From: Schistocephalus solidus
Taxonomy: Eukaryota > Platyhelminthes > Cestoda > Diphyllobothriidea > Diphyllobothriidae
Direction of reading: 5' to 3'
DNA length: 64,000 bases
NCBI GenBank assembly: GCA_017591395.1
Contig: WEDG01001298.1
Span: forward strand, 1-64,000
Below the pieces are notes generated by a model. The model saw only the letters and a program-made list of their open reading frames with translations, did not search any database and was not told where the DNA came from. The position numbers were made by a program, and so were the translations under genes. Positions 1-10,745 of the stretch are shown piece by piece (positions within the stretch are counted from its first letter, which is position 1; the number at the start of each line of letters is the position of its first letter).

Positions 1-27
1 TACTAGTTCGTATTGGAACCTGTGGAT

Positions 28-88
28 CAAGCGCATTACTACTACTACTATTCCACTCTAATGTGTCTAATAATGCTAATGACTAATG

Positions 89-121
<33 letters not shown>

Positions 122-361
122 GCAGTCTACTACTACTACTACTAATACTACTACTACTACTATGTAAATGCTACTAATACTACTATACTACTAATACTAA
201 TACTACTACTAATACTACTGATACTACTACTACTGCTGATACTACTACTATTACTACTACTACTGCGTCAACCACTACAACTTTTACTTCTACAACTGCA
301 TCTACTGCTACTACAACTACCACTATTACCACAACTACTACTGCGTCTAATACTACTAAAG

Positions 362-441
<80 letters not shown>

Positions 442-515
442 CATCTACTACTGTACTACTTTCTACTACTATTACTACTACTACTACTACTACTAATACT
501 ACTACTACTACTTGC
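28..515. repeat. TAC/CTA trinucleotide microsatellite
   Basis: Almost continuous TAC (CTA, ACT) triplets with scattered interruptions; the purest tract is about 361-440. It continues to the left edge in degenerate form. The poly-serine and poly-valine reading frames it creates are products of the repeat, not genes. Confidence 0.95.
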
Positions 516-519
516 CATG

Positions 520-2060
520 GAAAAGGGAACCTACTTTCCAACCAACCGTTTACTATCAGAATAAAGGGCACCGAATGCCAAAGCGTATAACTAGATAGAA
601 CATTTGACAGCAGTCCCATTATAATTTTGGTGAATTTTATATGTACAAGACAACCTACTGTAGGCTTTTAAGTAGCAAAAACAATAACATTTTGTCTGGG
701 ACCCGCTTAGTGTGCTTCCACCAAAAAGTGCAAATTATTTGCTTCAGATGCAGCGTCTTGTTGATGCTATTTCTTGGCTAAGATGGAGGAGATGAAAAGT
801 TGATCATAGTTGAGGATACAGTTCATTGCATTCGGCGAGGAAAAGGGCAGTGCCCATGAAGCCTCTATTTTAAACGGAGGAGTGCGATTAAAACCAACAT
901 ATTCGTAGGGTTAGTTAAGTGGCTTCATCATTGTAAGCAACAGTTCCTGGGAGTAGCAACTGAAAGAGAGTCGATCTCGGTAAGTGCAGCAGATGGAGGA
1001 GATAAAGTTTAACTAGCATTAACTGGGCCTGATTGTGTTTTCATGTTCCAGTATGAGTTTGTATAGGGAAAAAATATATTTATATGCTTCTGACGTGCCT
1101 GTCGATAACAGGTCCTAAATAATTATTATCTAAGCAGGTATAATAACCTTCGGAAAAAAGTATTGGCGAACACTTAAGGTGAAAATGTGTCCCCAAAGCC
1201 TAAAAGAAGTTACACGTAGGTTCTTTGTTGAAAACAATACGAATAATTAATCAAACTATTGAGAAGCGTCCCTGTTTCTAAAACAAAGTTGATCTGATCG
1301 CGACCTCTTCAGAGTTCAATGCATTCAGTTGCGGATATGTTAAACTCAGCAAGCTAATAACTGGATGATAGGGGTTAAAGGCCCTTCAAAATTTTAACCA
1401 CCCTCTTGAAGTTCTTAATGACAGCATGTAATCGTAGTTTTTCAATGAGTAGAAGGCCTACGCTGGCCTCTTTTAGTGCAGCCGCAGAAATAACTGCAAT
1501 TCTTCCCAACTATTTATACCGACGAAAAGAACGTAAATAGCCTCTTTTACCCCGATGACAGATTGGGAGGAAGGTTTTAAGGAAAACACAGCGGTACCTG
1601 CGAGACTCGTTTACTCAATGGCATTTTCCATGCCCAGTCGGCCAAAGAAAGATGGATGGGAGTCAGTGCTTGCATATGCCGGCTTTCTTTTGAACCGGAG
1701 TGCGATACACTTTAAACTTGCAACTTAATAAACCATCTGCAAGAACAATAACCAAGGCAATTACGACCATCCTGGAAGGTTGTTTATTGTTACTAAGTTC
1801 AATCGCTTGCTACCATTTGCAAGCAGAACTGCCTGAAATTCTGTTCAATCATGCTTTCATTTACATACAGCCAAAAGGGTACTGTTCCAAAAAACTATAA
1901 GGTATTGCACTCATAACCATTATACACCCTGATTTCGCACTGCATATGCACAGACACTTCGACGGAAATTTGAATATGTTCTCTACCTAGGGCAATGGAA
2001 TGCACATATACTATTCCTAGATATTTATAATTAGACGATGGTCAAGAATATAAACGTCTA
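520..2060. other. no feature recognised
   Basis: AT-rich single-copy-looking sequence. I see no convincing exon, RNA gene or repeat related to others in the window. Confidence 0.5.
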
Positions 2061-2074
2061 CTTTCTCGAAGTCA

Positions 2075-2290
2075 ATGCAAACGATACCTCGGCAATTCTC
2101 CATTACAACCGAAATCCAGGACCACCCATTCACACTAGGTAGGCTCCAGGGGAGCTTGTATATAAGGAAGTATCGTGGAACCGTGAAAAAACCGCCAGAG
2201 GCGCCTATAGTGTCTCAGTCTGTGGAGCTATTTAAAAATCAGCTTGAAAGACACACACTGGAGCCAAAAGCGGAGCCTGTGGCAATTTAA
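2075..2290 (+). CDS. possible terminal exon, unrecognised protein
   Basis: An open frame of 71 codons whose second half has a protein-like composition: basic and proline-rich (KKPPEAP), then a charged helix-like stretch ending KAEPVAI. A possible acceptor AG precedes the GGGAGC near 2151, so the real exon may be shorter than the ORF. An AATAAA lies about 410 bases downstream (2703-2708). I do not recognise a family, and no partner exon was found upstream. It may be chance. Confidence 0.2.
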   Translation: MQTIPRQFSITTEIQDHPFTLGRLQGSLYIRKYRGTVKKPPEAPIVSQSVELFKNQLERHTLEPKAEPVAI

Positions 2291-2881
2291 CTTAAAAAAC
2301 CAGTGCATCATGCGACTCGAAGTCTACATTCACATGACGCTGGAGCAAACTTCAAGCAAGTACACTGAACTGAACAACGCAACTTACCAGAGTGGGTGCA
2401 ATGTGTAAGGCTCTGTCAGTGCATATTGGTCCCTCCACCTGTGTGAATTAATTTATGCGCAAACTCGACACGCACCAAGCTGCTCACTCAACAGATGTAT
2501 GTCAAGCTATGAAATTACACATAATTACATTACTAACAATGAATTAGTAGACGTGTATGTTTAACCATTTGGACTACCAATGGCTTCTTGTTTTCACATT
2601 CAATCATGTAAATAATCTCTTTTTGAATTTCCTTATCGCAGTTTTTTACTAGACATTTTGTAACTAAAAGGGAGTTCAAAGGCCTTTGCCTATATTTCCT
2701 TTAATAAAACTGGACTGAGTGACTTTTCTGCCTCCATATAGTACACGCTACATCCGCTCCAATGAAACAAGAGTTGTTTAATCAGAAACACTGTACCGGA
2801 AACTGGGTAAAGATTCTTCTTATGTCCAAATTTGCATGAGTGAATCCTAAGCTGATACTCAGCATTTTTAAATAACTACAG
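2291..2881. other. no gene seen; possible AATAAA at 2703-2708
   Basis: Nothing coding is visible. AATAAA at 2703-2708 could serve the candidate exon upstream, but such hexamers are common in AT-rich DNA. Confidence 0.3.
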
Positions 2882-3002
2882 GTCCGGCATACGGGCTTAC
2901 ATCTGTTAGCCGTTGTTCCGGTCTAAACCTTTGTATCGTTACTGATCAATCACGTAGAGGATACGTCGTACGATGGAAGCTTGAACACAGACATGTGGTC
3001 AG
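2882..3002 (+). CDS. possible internal exon, unrecognised
   Basis: Open in one frame between a plausible acceptor (ACTACAG ending 2881) and a plausible donor (GTGCGT from 3003). The translation (PAYGLTSVSRC... then VVRWKLE) faintly resembles a beta-propeller repeat. No neighbouring exon was found, so it could be coincidence. Confidence 0.15.
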
Positions 3003-3900
3003 GTGCGTCATACGTCAAATATTTTAATTACATATACTGATAGCGGTTCTACTTATTTTTATTGATGGTCAAAAGCTGAAGGAGCTTTCGCGCGATTTTC
3101 TGTTGTAGATATTTGTCATGCTACGGACCATGCACGGTAGAAATGCTAGATAATCCCGGACACGAGATGAGAGCGCGGCATGGAATTATTTTGGCGTCTT
3201 ACTCATAACCAGTGCTGAACGTGGGGCTGAGGTGGCACGATCAGGCGCAAACCCACGCTTTGCCAGCCACCTGCCCTCAATCCGACCATCAGCTGCCTGA
3301 CCGGTTCGGGAAGTGGACTGGTGTCTGGGAAGAGAAGAGGGAGTGAGTAGGAATAATTTTTAAAAATCCAGTCTTCACAGCAATCAGCGAAAATTCTTCT
3401 TGATAAAGCGACGTAAACAAACAATTACTTCAGTAATTATACCGACAGTATTGATTACTTCAACAACATTACTAACATTTTGAAGGTATATATCCTCAAT
3501 AAGCTTGTAGAGATTGCTCGTTCATAAATTATTTTCTGATCGAGGTCAGTCAATAACCAATATCATATTATGGAACATTGGAATTGTCTTGCGGTTAAAC
3601 AGTTCATGCCCATAACCCGTTTTTACCTTTTTTAGAGATCAGTAAAACTAAGTAATGTAAAAATTTCTAACGACGTGTTCCTGGTAGAAAGTTCTAGAAC
3701 CACGCGCGTCAATATGACATTCTTGAAAACGCTCCCCTTCAAGGGGCGCGCGCGATTATTCATCATATTTATATGAATAGACCCTAAGCTTTACGATTTA
3801 AAGGTTCTTATAAAAGTTTTTTAAACATAATGATATAGTTCAAATATTGATTAAGGGAAAATATGCCTAGCTTAAGTTTGTTTAATCTTTCTTCCCCATT
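3003..3900. other. no feature recognised
   Basis: Non-coding; no repeat matched elsewhere in the window. Confidence 0.4.
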
Positions 3901-4209
3901 ACATCTCAACCAATCATCACCGATGGGATCCAACCTGGACAATGGAGAAGCTATAAATACAGGCAAGGAATGAAATACAGGAACCCCCGTTTTCGGCTGA
4001 GTCCGACGATCAGGATTCCTCGTTGCTGTCTGTCCTTCGCTCCTCCCGGATCCCTATTGAACAATCTTGCCTCGGATTAGATTATTTTTGTACCTAGGTT
4101 TCATCTTTCTCATTGTACTTAGGTTACTTAGTATTGTATTCACTAGCGTCTTCCTTTACCTTCCTGGGTCATGGCTACCGTCTTCTGGGCACATTAAAAA
4201 TCGGTATCC

Positions 4210-4881
4210 GTGTTATCTCTTCCACAGGTGCGACAACCATTCGGGGAAACTCATCAAGGAGCTGCAGAAGCTCGTTGTATCCCCGTACTCTGTGCCCTGC
4301 CAGAGAAGCTAACGCGTTACGCGCACTTCGCCCGTTGTAAAGACTACCTTGAAGGTGTCGATGCAAGGACGCAGAGTGGGGCCATCCTGGCCCTACTGGA
4401 TGAAGAGGTCTACGATCTCGCCCGATCGCTAGATATCTCGGAGGCTTCAACCCCTTCAGTTGTCCTCAACGGTGTCCGCGAGATCTTTGGGAGTTCTGAA
4501 CACCCTTGGGTCTTGCAGTTGGAGTTCCAACGTCGTTTTCAATAGCCGGCGGAATCGAGCAATCACTTCCAGCAGGTCCTTTGACTCCTCGGTCGGAGGG
4601 CTTTTCCCACCATGGACACAACAGCGCTGAACACTCGGGTGCTTGGGGAGTTTTTCGCTGGAGTCCACGACCTCCAAATCCGAACGGCCCTTCTGCGAGG
4701 TCGGCCGTTGGCCCTCGACAAGGACCTCGCCCTGGCTCGTAAGGAGGAAGTTCTTCAGGCCACTCGCGAACAATCACCGCGGTCGCTGTTCATTGTCACA
4801 GCCGTACAGCCCCACTCCTCCCGCGACGCCTCCACCCAAACGCCTTGGGAACCCTGCTTCTGCGGCTCCTCTGCCCGCTGA
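4210..4881 (+). pseudogene. Gypsy gag-like remnant
   Basis: One frame reads as a gag/capsid-type polypeptide across two in-frame stops (at 4543-4545 and near 4584). The first part includes LALLDEEVYDLARSLDI and HPWVLQLEFQRRFQ; the second part, from the ATG at 4612, includes DTTALNTRVLGEFFAGVHD and RALLRGRPLAL-like text. This matches the helical gag proteins of flatworm Gypsy elements as I remember them. The expected zinc knuckle is not seen after 4881. Other reading frames here are shadows. Confidence 0.65.
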
Positions 4882-5139
4882 ATCAACTGGCGTCGGCCCC
4901 AGACCCGACGACCAAACAAGCCCCAGGCCCGCCGCACCATGCAGGTCATTGACCTAGGCACAGGACCCAGGGACGGTGGGTAATATTTAGTTCCTGATAC
5001 ATTCAATGCATGTGTAGGCTCTACTACTTGCCCTTTAGACCGAGGTACCGTAGGAAACACTTGTCTTTCCTGTTAAGTATACTCCGGCGCTGGTTGTTCG
5101 TTATTACGTCAACAGCCTTTCCTCGAATTCCAGACTAAG

Positions 5140-5345
5140 ATTAGGTACAGTGACAGGCCTAATGTTACCCTTCACACAGATAACGGTTCTAACCTCAGGT
5201 ATACTTGTCTGGTAGAATTTTCACTGGATTACACGGCAGTTAGTTTAAACCCACCACTTCATTGTCTCCCAGATATACCTTGGGATCATATAATTAGTGT
5301 TGATTTTTTGAATAAGTTAAAATGTACCATAGGCTTCAGTAGTCA
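5140..5345 (+). pseudogene. Gypsy retropepsin-like remnant
   Basis: The translation contains TDNGSN where an aspartic protease would have DTGSN, and later IPWDHIISVDFL, which resembles the GVDFL-type second motif of retropepsins. Position between gag and RT supports the call. The active-site threonine is replaced by asparagine, so it would not be functional. Confidence 0.45.
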
Positions 5346-5549
5346 CCTCCTGCACACAGCCTCTGTTAAGGTACCCTTTCTTCCGATGTTCCTAGACCGT
5401 CGAGGTTACCTGTGTGCACAGTTGCCTTTAATGCTAAGGAACTCACTCCGACGCATCTTCACCAGAACATTGCCAAGAGGCTAAGTGATTAAGTTGAAGA
5501 ATTTAAAGATATCTTTGATTGGGATGGGAAGTGTACGGGTAGGACGAAT

Positions 5550-6860
5550 ATGATGGGGCATTGCATTGACATAGAGGACGCACGACCCATCCATGTCCCA
5601 CCTAGGCGGCTTCCAATCTTTTATCAGAGTGAATTGGATGCCCTTATTAGCGATATGCTCAACCGTAATATTATAAGACCATCTCATTCTCCCTGGTCGT
5701 CACCGATAGTGCTTGTAAGGAAAAAAGACGGCTCACTGCGATTATGCATTGAATATAGAAAACTCAACGCCGCGAATAAGAAAGATTCCTTTCCACTTCC
5801 ACGAATTAACACGAACCTGGACATCCTCGCCGGTAATAACATCTTTGAAATACTTAATTTTGCTTCAGGCTACTGGCAGGTCAAAGTGCGGCTAGCTGAG
5901 AGATAAAAGACGGCTTTTACTGTCCCCTCAGGCCTTTACGAATTCAAGACAATGCCTTTTGGGCTTAACAATGCCCATAGTACTATCCAACGGTAAATGA
6001 ATCAGTTGCTTGCCCAGTTGATCCCAAACTCGTGTCTTGTATACATGGACGATATTCTCGTCCTCGGAAAGGATTTTAATAACCACCTCGAAAACCTTCG
6101 GGCTGTGTTCGACAGCCGCTGACAGGCTGGTCTCACTCGAAGGCCTAGCAAGTGTGTCTTTATCAAACCACGAGCCAAATGTCTAGGCCATGTCCTCTTT
6201 GCCACCAGCATAGAAACCGATGATGCAAAGATAAAGCAAATTCACAACTCTCCAACTCCCAGAGGTATATCGGAGGTTCGAAGTTTTCTAGGACTTGCCC
6301 CGTACTATTGCCGTTTTAACAAGGACTATGCCAATATTGCAAGTCCCCTCCATAAGCTGACACGAAAATATCTCAAATTCAAGTGGAATGCTGACTGTGC
6401 TGCCGGCTTCTAGACGCTGAAGGGTAAGCTTTGCTCTTCTCCGATTTTAGTTTTCCCTAAAATCAGGCCAGAGGCTTGAAAATTAATCTTAGATACTGAC
6501 GCTTTTGATAACGCAATAGGCTCTATCCTCTCTCAGTAGTAACCCGATGGTTACGAGCACGTCATCCAGTACCTCAGTCGATCATTGACTAAGCAGAACG
6601 TCTTACTGCGTGACTCGCAAAGAGATGCTAGCATTGACATACTTTGTTTAAGAATGTTGGCCATACCTTAAGTATCAGCCGTTCATCGTACACATAGATC
6701 ACAGTTCTTTGATGTGGTTACAGAATTTGAAGAATCCTGAGGTGCAAGTTGCTCGGTGGCAGGAAAAACAGGTGGAATACGAGTTCGAATGCGTGTTCCA
6801 TTCGGGTCACCAGCACGGAAAGGCTGATGCTCTCTCAAGGAAACCGCGTCGCCGTCACGG
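5550..6860 (+). pseudogene. Gypsy reverse transcriptase and RNase H remnant
   Basis: 5550-5906 is open and reads as the RT fingers and palm start (IIRPSHSPWSSPIVLVRKKDG, then LCIEYRKLNA, FPLPRI, FASGYWQV). After a stop it continues as PFGLNNA and the palm catalytic motif VYMDDILVLGKDF near 6040, then GLAPYYCRF near 6295. RNase H follows: TDAFDNAIGSILSQ near 6490-6537 and ADALSRKPRR near 6820-6850. At least six in-frame stops break it. Normal Gypsy pol has RT directly followed by RNase H and then integrase, which fits. Confidence 0.85.
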
Positions 6861-7079
6861 CGAATGCCCTTCGCGCACGGATGTCAGCATATATGCCGTC
6901 GCTTTACAAAGCGACCAGTGCCTACTCTTGGCTGCAGCTCAGGGTGACGATCCACACATATCCCTTATTTACAACGGGAAGGAAAGAAATTCCAGGCCCC
7001 TCAGCACGTCGGAACTAGCGGGATATAGCTATTAAACCTGGTGTCTCCACAGCCTCTGGGACAAACCGTGCATTTAGAA

Positions 7080-7880
7080 CGGTTTCCCTTTCTACCATGA
7101 CAGTAACCAGTATCGAAAGCGTGTTTTTCTACCACTTTTGACGGTGGAAGACATAGTGGAACGGATTGATGCAAAACTGGGCCACTCAGGGAATTCCTAC
7201 GTCGAGATTGGAAATAACCAGCAACCTTCTTCTGGCTTAACCAAAAACGTGACATTCAGGACGTCATTCGGTCATGCGAGTTCTGTTTGACTTCTAAGTC
7301 ACCCAACCAGTCGGTAAGAGCCCCCTCCAGCTGAATAAAACAGGCTATCCTAAAGAGAGGAGGGTTCGACCTTGTTGGGTCAATCGCACCATCCGCTAGG
7401 GGAAATAAGTTCATTTTAGTCATGGTGGATTTCTTCACCAAAATGGCCGAAGTTGTTCCCATGACTGCTGCATCTGCGGCCACTGTGGCCAGTGCCTTCT
7501 TTAATAGTTGGGTCTGTCGTTGCGAAGCTCCGGACCAAATCCACTCCGATCAAGGTTCGTCATTTGAAAACGCTCTCGTACTCGAGCTTTGCGATTTCTT
7601 AAAAATAAAGAAAACACGTACGACGGCGTATCACCCACAGGGTAATGGTCAGGTCGAAAGGATCAACCGGACCCTCCTTAACCTTTTGCGGGATTTTATT
7701 GATAGGACTGCCACACCCACCTGCGACGACGCTATACCATCTAGCATGTTGGCATACCAATCCACGATAAATGCCACCACACGTTATTACCCATTCTTTC
7801 TCACATGTGGTCGGGAGATGCAACACTCTGAAGACCTTCACATCCCATCTGCGCATCGGATGGGAAATGTACACAAGTAG
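7080..7880 (+). pseudogene. Gypsy integrase remnant
   Basis: The best part, 7422-7880, is an open frame of 152 codons holding the integrase catalytic core: VDFFTKMAEVVPM (first Asp), HSDQGSSFEN (second Asp), YHPQGNGQVERINRTLLNLL (with the Glu). The upstream zinc-binding HHCC part (about 7080-7420) is frameshifted. The frame ends 20-odd residues after the core and lacks the usual C-terminal chromodomain or GPY/F part. Confidence 0.85.
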
Positions 7881-8024
7881 GCTTCACGCTTAAGGAGAAC
7901 TTAACGGGTGGCTTTGAGGAAGCTCGCCTGCATCTGCAGGAAGGACAAGGACAGACGAAAACTTGTATATTATATATTTTAAATGGTTACAGGTATTGCC
8001 CTTGATGAGTCTATTAACGTAAAT

Positions 8025-9170
8025 TTATAATTGAATATGTACAGTCAATATAAAATTGTTGACATTTAAAATGTTTTGAGTTAATGCATTATATAAATGC
8101 GAATGCGTTTTCACGGTTACAGGCAAATAATTGTGGAAGGAAGGTAAAGCCCGAGTGTAAAAGGCTGTTTTTAAGTCATAATGTCGTGAGAGCCGTCTTT
8201 TGTCAAATATTATGCCATCAAGCCTTCTTTTAAAATCAGAAATTCTGCCGGCGGTTACCATCTCACATGCTAACGAGTTTCAAGGTCGTACCATTCCTTG
8301 GCTTAAGAAAAACTTTTTTAGGTTCAATCGCGTGCGATTGCTATTGACCTTGTAGGGCTGACCACGCAGATGAGTTGTGCAGGCAAACTCGAAGAAATCC
8401 TCTGCTCTCAGAGCGGATAATGGCCCCGGATAATCCGGAATGTCCAGTGAAGGCTACACGGTAAGTGCCTGTAAGAAAGAGGAAATAAGTCAAGTTTTTG
8501 AATCTGTCTTGGTATGGTATAGCCATTAGACCGCCGACCATCTTCTTTGCTTTCCTTTGCACATGTTCAAAAAGGTCAACATCTGTCTTACTCCACCGTA
8601 TCAAGACTGGTATTCCATAATCTAAATGTGGTCCCAAGAAGATGCCAAAGACTTTTCCGAATAGATAAGGGTGGAATATTTTAAACTCACAGCTGATCCA
8701 ATGCAGTGTACACGTTGCCCTCTGGACTGCTTTCTAACAGTGTTCTCAGGGCATCACATTCACAGTTGTCCACATACCAAGCATTTGTGTATTTCCACCT
8801 CTTTTAATGCAGTGCCATTAAGCAAGTACCGGTGTTTCTGAGACACGTTTTTAACGGCGCTCATGTGTAGGATTACACACTTGGATACATTAAAGTTAAG
8901 AAGCCACCTGGCCTACCAGCCACTTGGTTTGTCGATACAGGATTTTAACTCTTTGCTTCGCCAGTGCAGCTGACTTCAGTCCATATTTTTATGTCCTCTA
9001 CAAACATGACAGCTTCAAAATCTAAGTCATGGAGACAGTCCTTCATGTAGATAGGGAAGAGAAGCGGGTCAAAAACAGAACCATGCGCATCACCAATTTC
9101 TATTTTTTGCCATAACGAACTAGAGTTGGGCCACAAAGGAGCCCTGAGTGCACGTTCAGTTCACTTCAGT
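8025..9170 (-). pseudogene. CR1/Jockey-like LINE fragment A
   Basis: Minus-strand remnants of a non-LTR retrotransposon RT and its C-terminal part. 8941-9136 carries GSVFDPLLFPIYMKDCLHDLDFEAVMFVEDIKIWT, recognisable as the RT palm, with FADD decayed to FVED. 8341-8637 carries PHLDYGIPVLIRWSKTDVDL and FEHVQRKAKKMVGGL of the thumb region, and 8025-8261 ends with ISDFKRRLDG, the usual end of this family. Several frameshifts; no endonuclease part. Related to the elements at 9315-10290 and 30225-32290. Confidence 0.75.
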
Positions 9171-9314
9171 GTATTTGAGGCAAATAGGCTTACGTTTTTG
9201 AACTCAATATTTGTTAAATAAAAATCGCCAGAATTTGAAGCAATGTAAAGTAATAACAGTCGAGTGAATGTAGGCATGTTTAAGAAGTACACTGATATTT
9301 TTAAGGTTAAGTAG

Positions 9315-10290
9315 TTACATCGCCTTCGTGGTGCTGTAACACATATATTTCAAGCCGATGTTTGAATCTATCCACAGACTGGGACATAAAAACGGCCTCA
9401 TGTAGGTTATATTACGGTTCCACAACACAGTTGGAGAAAAAATACTTCCTCCCTTCCAATCTTCCTTGGGGCTCACGTAGTTTGAATAGATGACATCGAA
9501 AGTTAGTCGTAGTGGCAAGTTGGTAAAAATAATCACACAGGAGGGCGCAATCCATGCCACGCACGATATGGAAGGTTCGTATCGAGTCTCCGCGCAACTG
9601 CCTATAACTCAGCGAAAAGGATAAAGGTTATTTAGGCCGATCTCATATGACAGTTCACCTTGACCTCTTAATAATTTTTTGGCTCACCGCTGCAACCTTC
9701 CAAGCAGGTTGTAATCTTGCTGGGTCCAAGTTGGCCAGGCTTGGATCGCATATTCAAGATGTGATCTTACAAACGTACCCAAGACTTTAGAAAAGCAGTC
9801 TTACTCGAAAACTTTTAATGCCGCTCGATAGCGTACAGCATGGAATTGGTGGATTAAGCCGCCTTGGAACATTGTTAAGAAGGCTTCAGGTTGTCTGTCA
9901 TCCAAACGCCGAGACCCTTAGATGTTTCTGCTTCTTGGATTGGCATGCCGTTCAAATAGTAGGGTTGCATATAAGTGACCTGATTTCGATTTCCTAGACG
10001 CAGCAGGGCGCATTTGTTTGAGTTGAAGGACAAGAGCCATCTGCGGGATCACTCGTCGAATCGACGACGATTATCTGGGAAATGGTCTCCATCGGCAGCA
10101 TTGTAGATGAATTTCCAGATTTTTATATAGTCCGCAAACATAGCAAAGTCACAGTCCCATTCCTGTACACAATCATGAATGAACAAGAGAAATAGGACCG
10201 GTCCGAGCACTGAACCTTGTAGGACTCCACTCTCGATGACAGTGTGACTTGTTCGCGCTCTGCCTACACAGACCACTTGGGAACGACCAA
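9315..10290 (-). pseudogene. CR1/Jockey-like LINE fragment B
   Basis: A second minus-strand copy. 10049-10276 reads SGVLQGSVLGPVLFLLFIHDC and MFADYIKIW, where the catalytic FADD has become FADY. 9412-9597 reads GDSIRTFHIVRG, LATTTNFRCHLFKLREP and GRKYFFSNCVVEPW of the C-terminal region. Its 5' (right) end stops about 230 bp before the SF3B3 start codon, so it forms part of that gene's upstream region. Confidence 0.75.
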
Positions 10291-10519
10291 AGAGAAAATA
10301 CTCAAGACCGCTACGTTTTGTCAGATGAATAATAAATATGACACAAAACCGTTAAGTACTGCTTCCTTCCCCTTAATAATTTGCAGAATAGGCACAAAAA
10401 CCTTGGGAGAAGGATTGTTTTCTTCAACCAAAGCAACACCTACGATTTTGTTTTAAACGAGTTTATCCGTAGCTCGACCTACGGTTCTTTGCGCGGTGTC
10501 GCTGCTTTTTTGTCTCTTC
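10291..10519 (+). other. SF3B3 5' flank and probable 5' UTR
   Basis: Short region between LINE fragment B and the SF3B3 ATG. No clear TATA box. It must contain the transcription start or a splice acceptor for a leader unless the promoter lies within the LINE relic. Nothing more can be read from it. Confidence 0.4.
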
Positions 10520-10745
10520 ATGTATTTGTACAATTTAAGTCTTCAGAGGGCCACTGGAATTACCCACGCCGTCCATGGAAGTTTTTCAGGCTCAAAGCAA
10601 CAAGAAATAGCAATTTCCAGAGGGAAAATTTTGGAGCTTATGCGTGTGGATCCAAGTTCTGGAAAGTTGTACACTCTCATAACAACTGAGGTGTTCGGCA
10701 TCATCCGGTCAATGATGCCGTTTCGCCTGACTGGTGGCAACAAAG
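10520..10745 (+). CDS. SF3B3: SF3B3 exon 1 (residues 1-75)
   Basis: Starts at the ATG of MYLYNLSLQ, chosen over the upstream in-frame ATG at 10496 because the family begins MFLYNLTLQ. Ends LTGGNK plus one base at donor GTTTTG. The following intron is 38 bp (10746-10783). Confidence 0.95.

Larger units (their letters stand above)
3900..7880 (+). mobile_element. degenerate Ty3/Gypsy-type LTR retrotransposon
   Basis: Remnants occur in the Ty3/Gypsy order gag, protease, reverse transcriptase, RNase H, integrase along about 3.7 kb of the plus strand, interrupted by many stops and frameshifts. A TATAAATA at about 3952 followed by a GC-richer stretch could be the 5' LTR promoter. I could not find a matching 3' LTR: from about 7900 the sequence is unrelated and a minus-strand LINE starts at 8025. 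The element is therefore probably truncated at the 3' end, and the left boundary is approximate. It is dead as an autonomous element. Confidence 0.8.

Noticed and set aside
356..619. Open frame rich in serine and valine on the minus strand
   Set aside because: It is a translation of the TAC/CTA microsatellite.
4456..5060. Several overlapping 80-105-codon frames on both strands
   Set aside because: Shadows of the decayed gag frame (4210-4881); the gag-like reading is the only one with recognisable protein text.
3900..8000. Matching LTR pair around the Gypsy element
   Set aside because: No sequence at 7.9-8.0 kb matches the putative 5' LTR region; no pair could be shown by eye.
10496..10519. 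Upstream ATG at 10496 as the SF3B3 start
   Set aside because: It would add eight hydrophobic residues not found in the family; the ATG at 10520 matches the conserved N-terminus.
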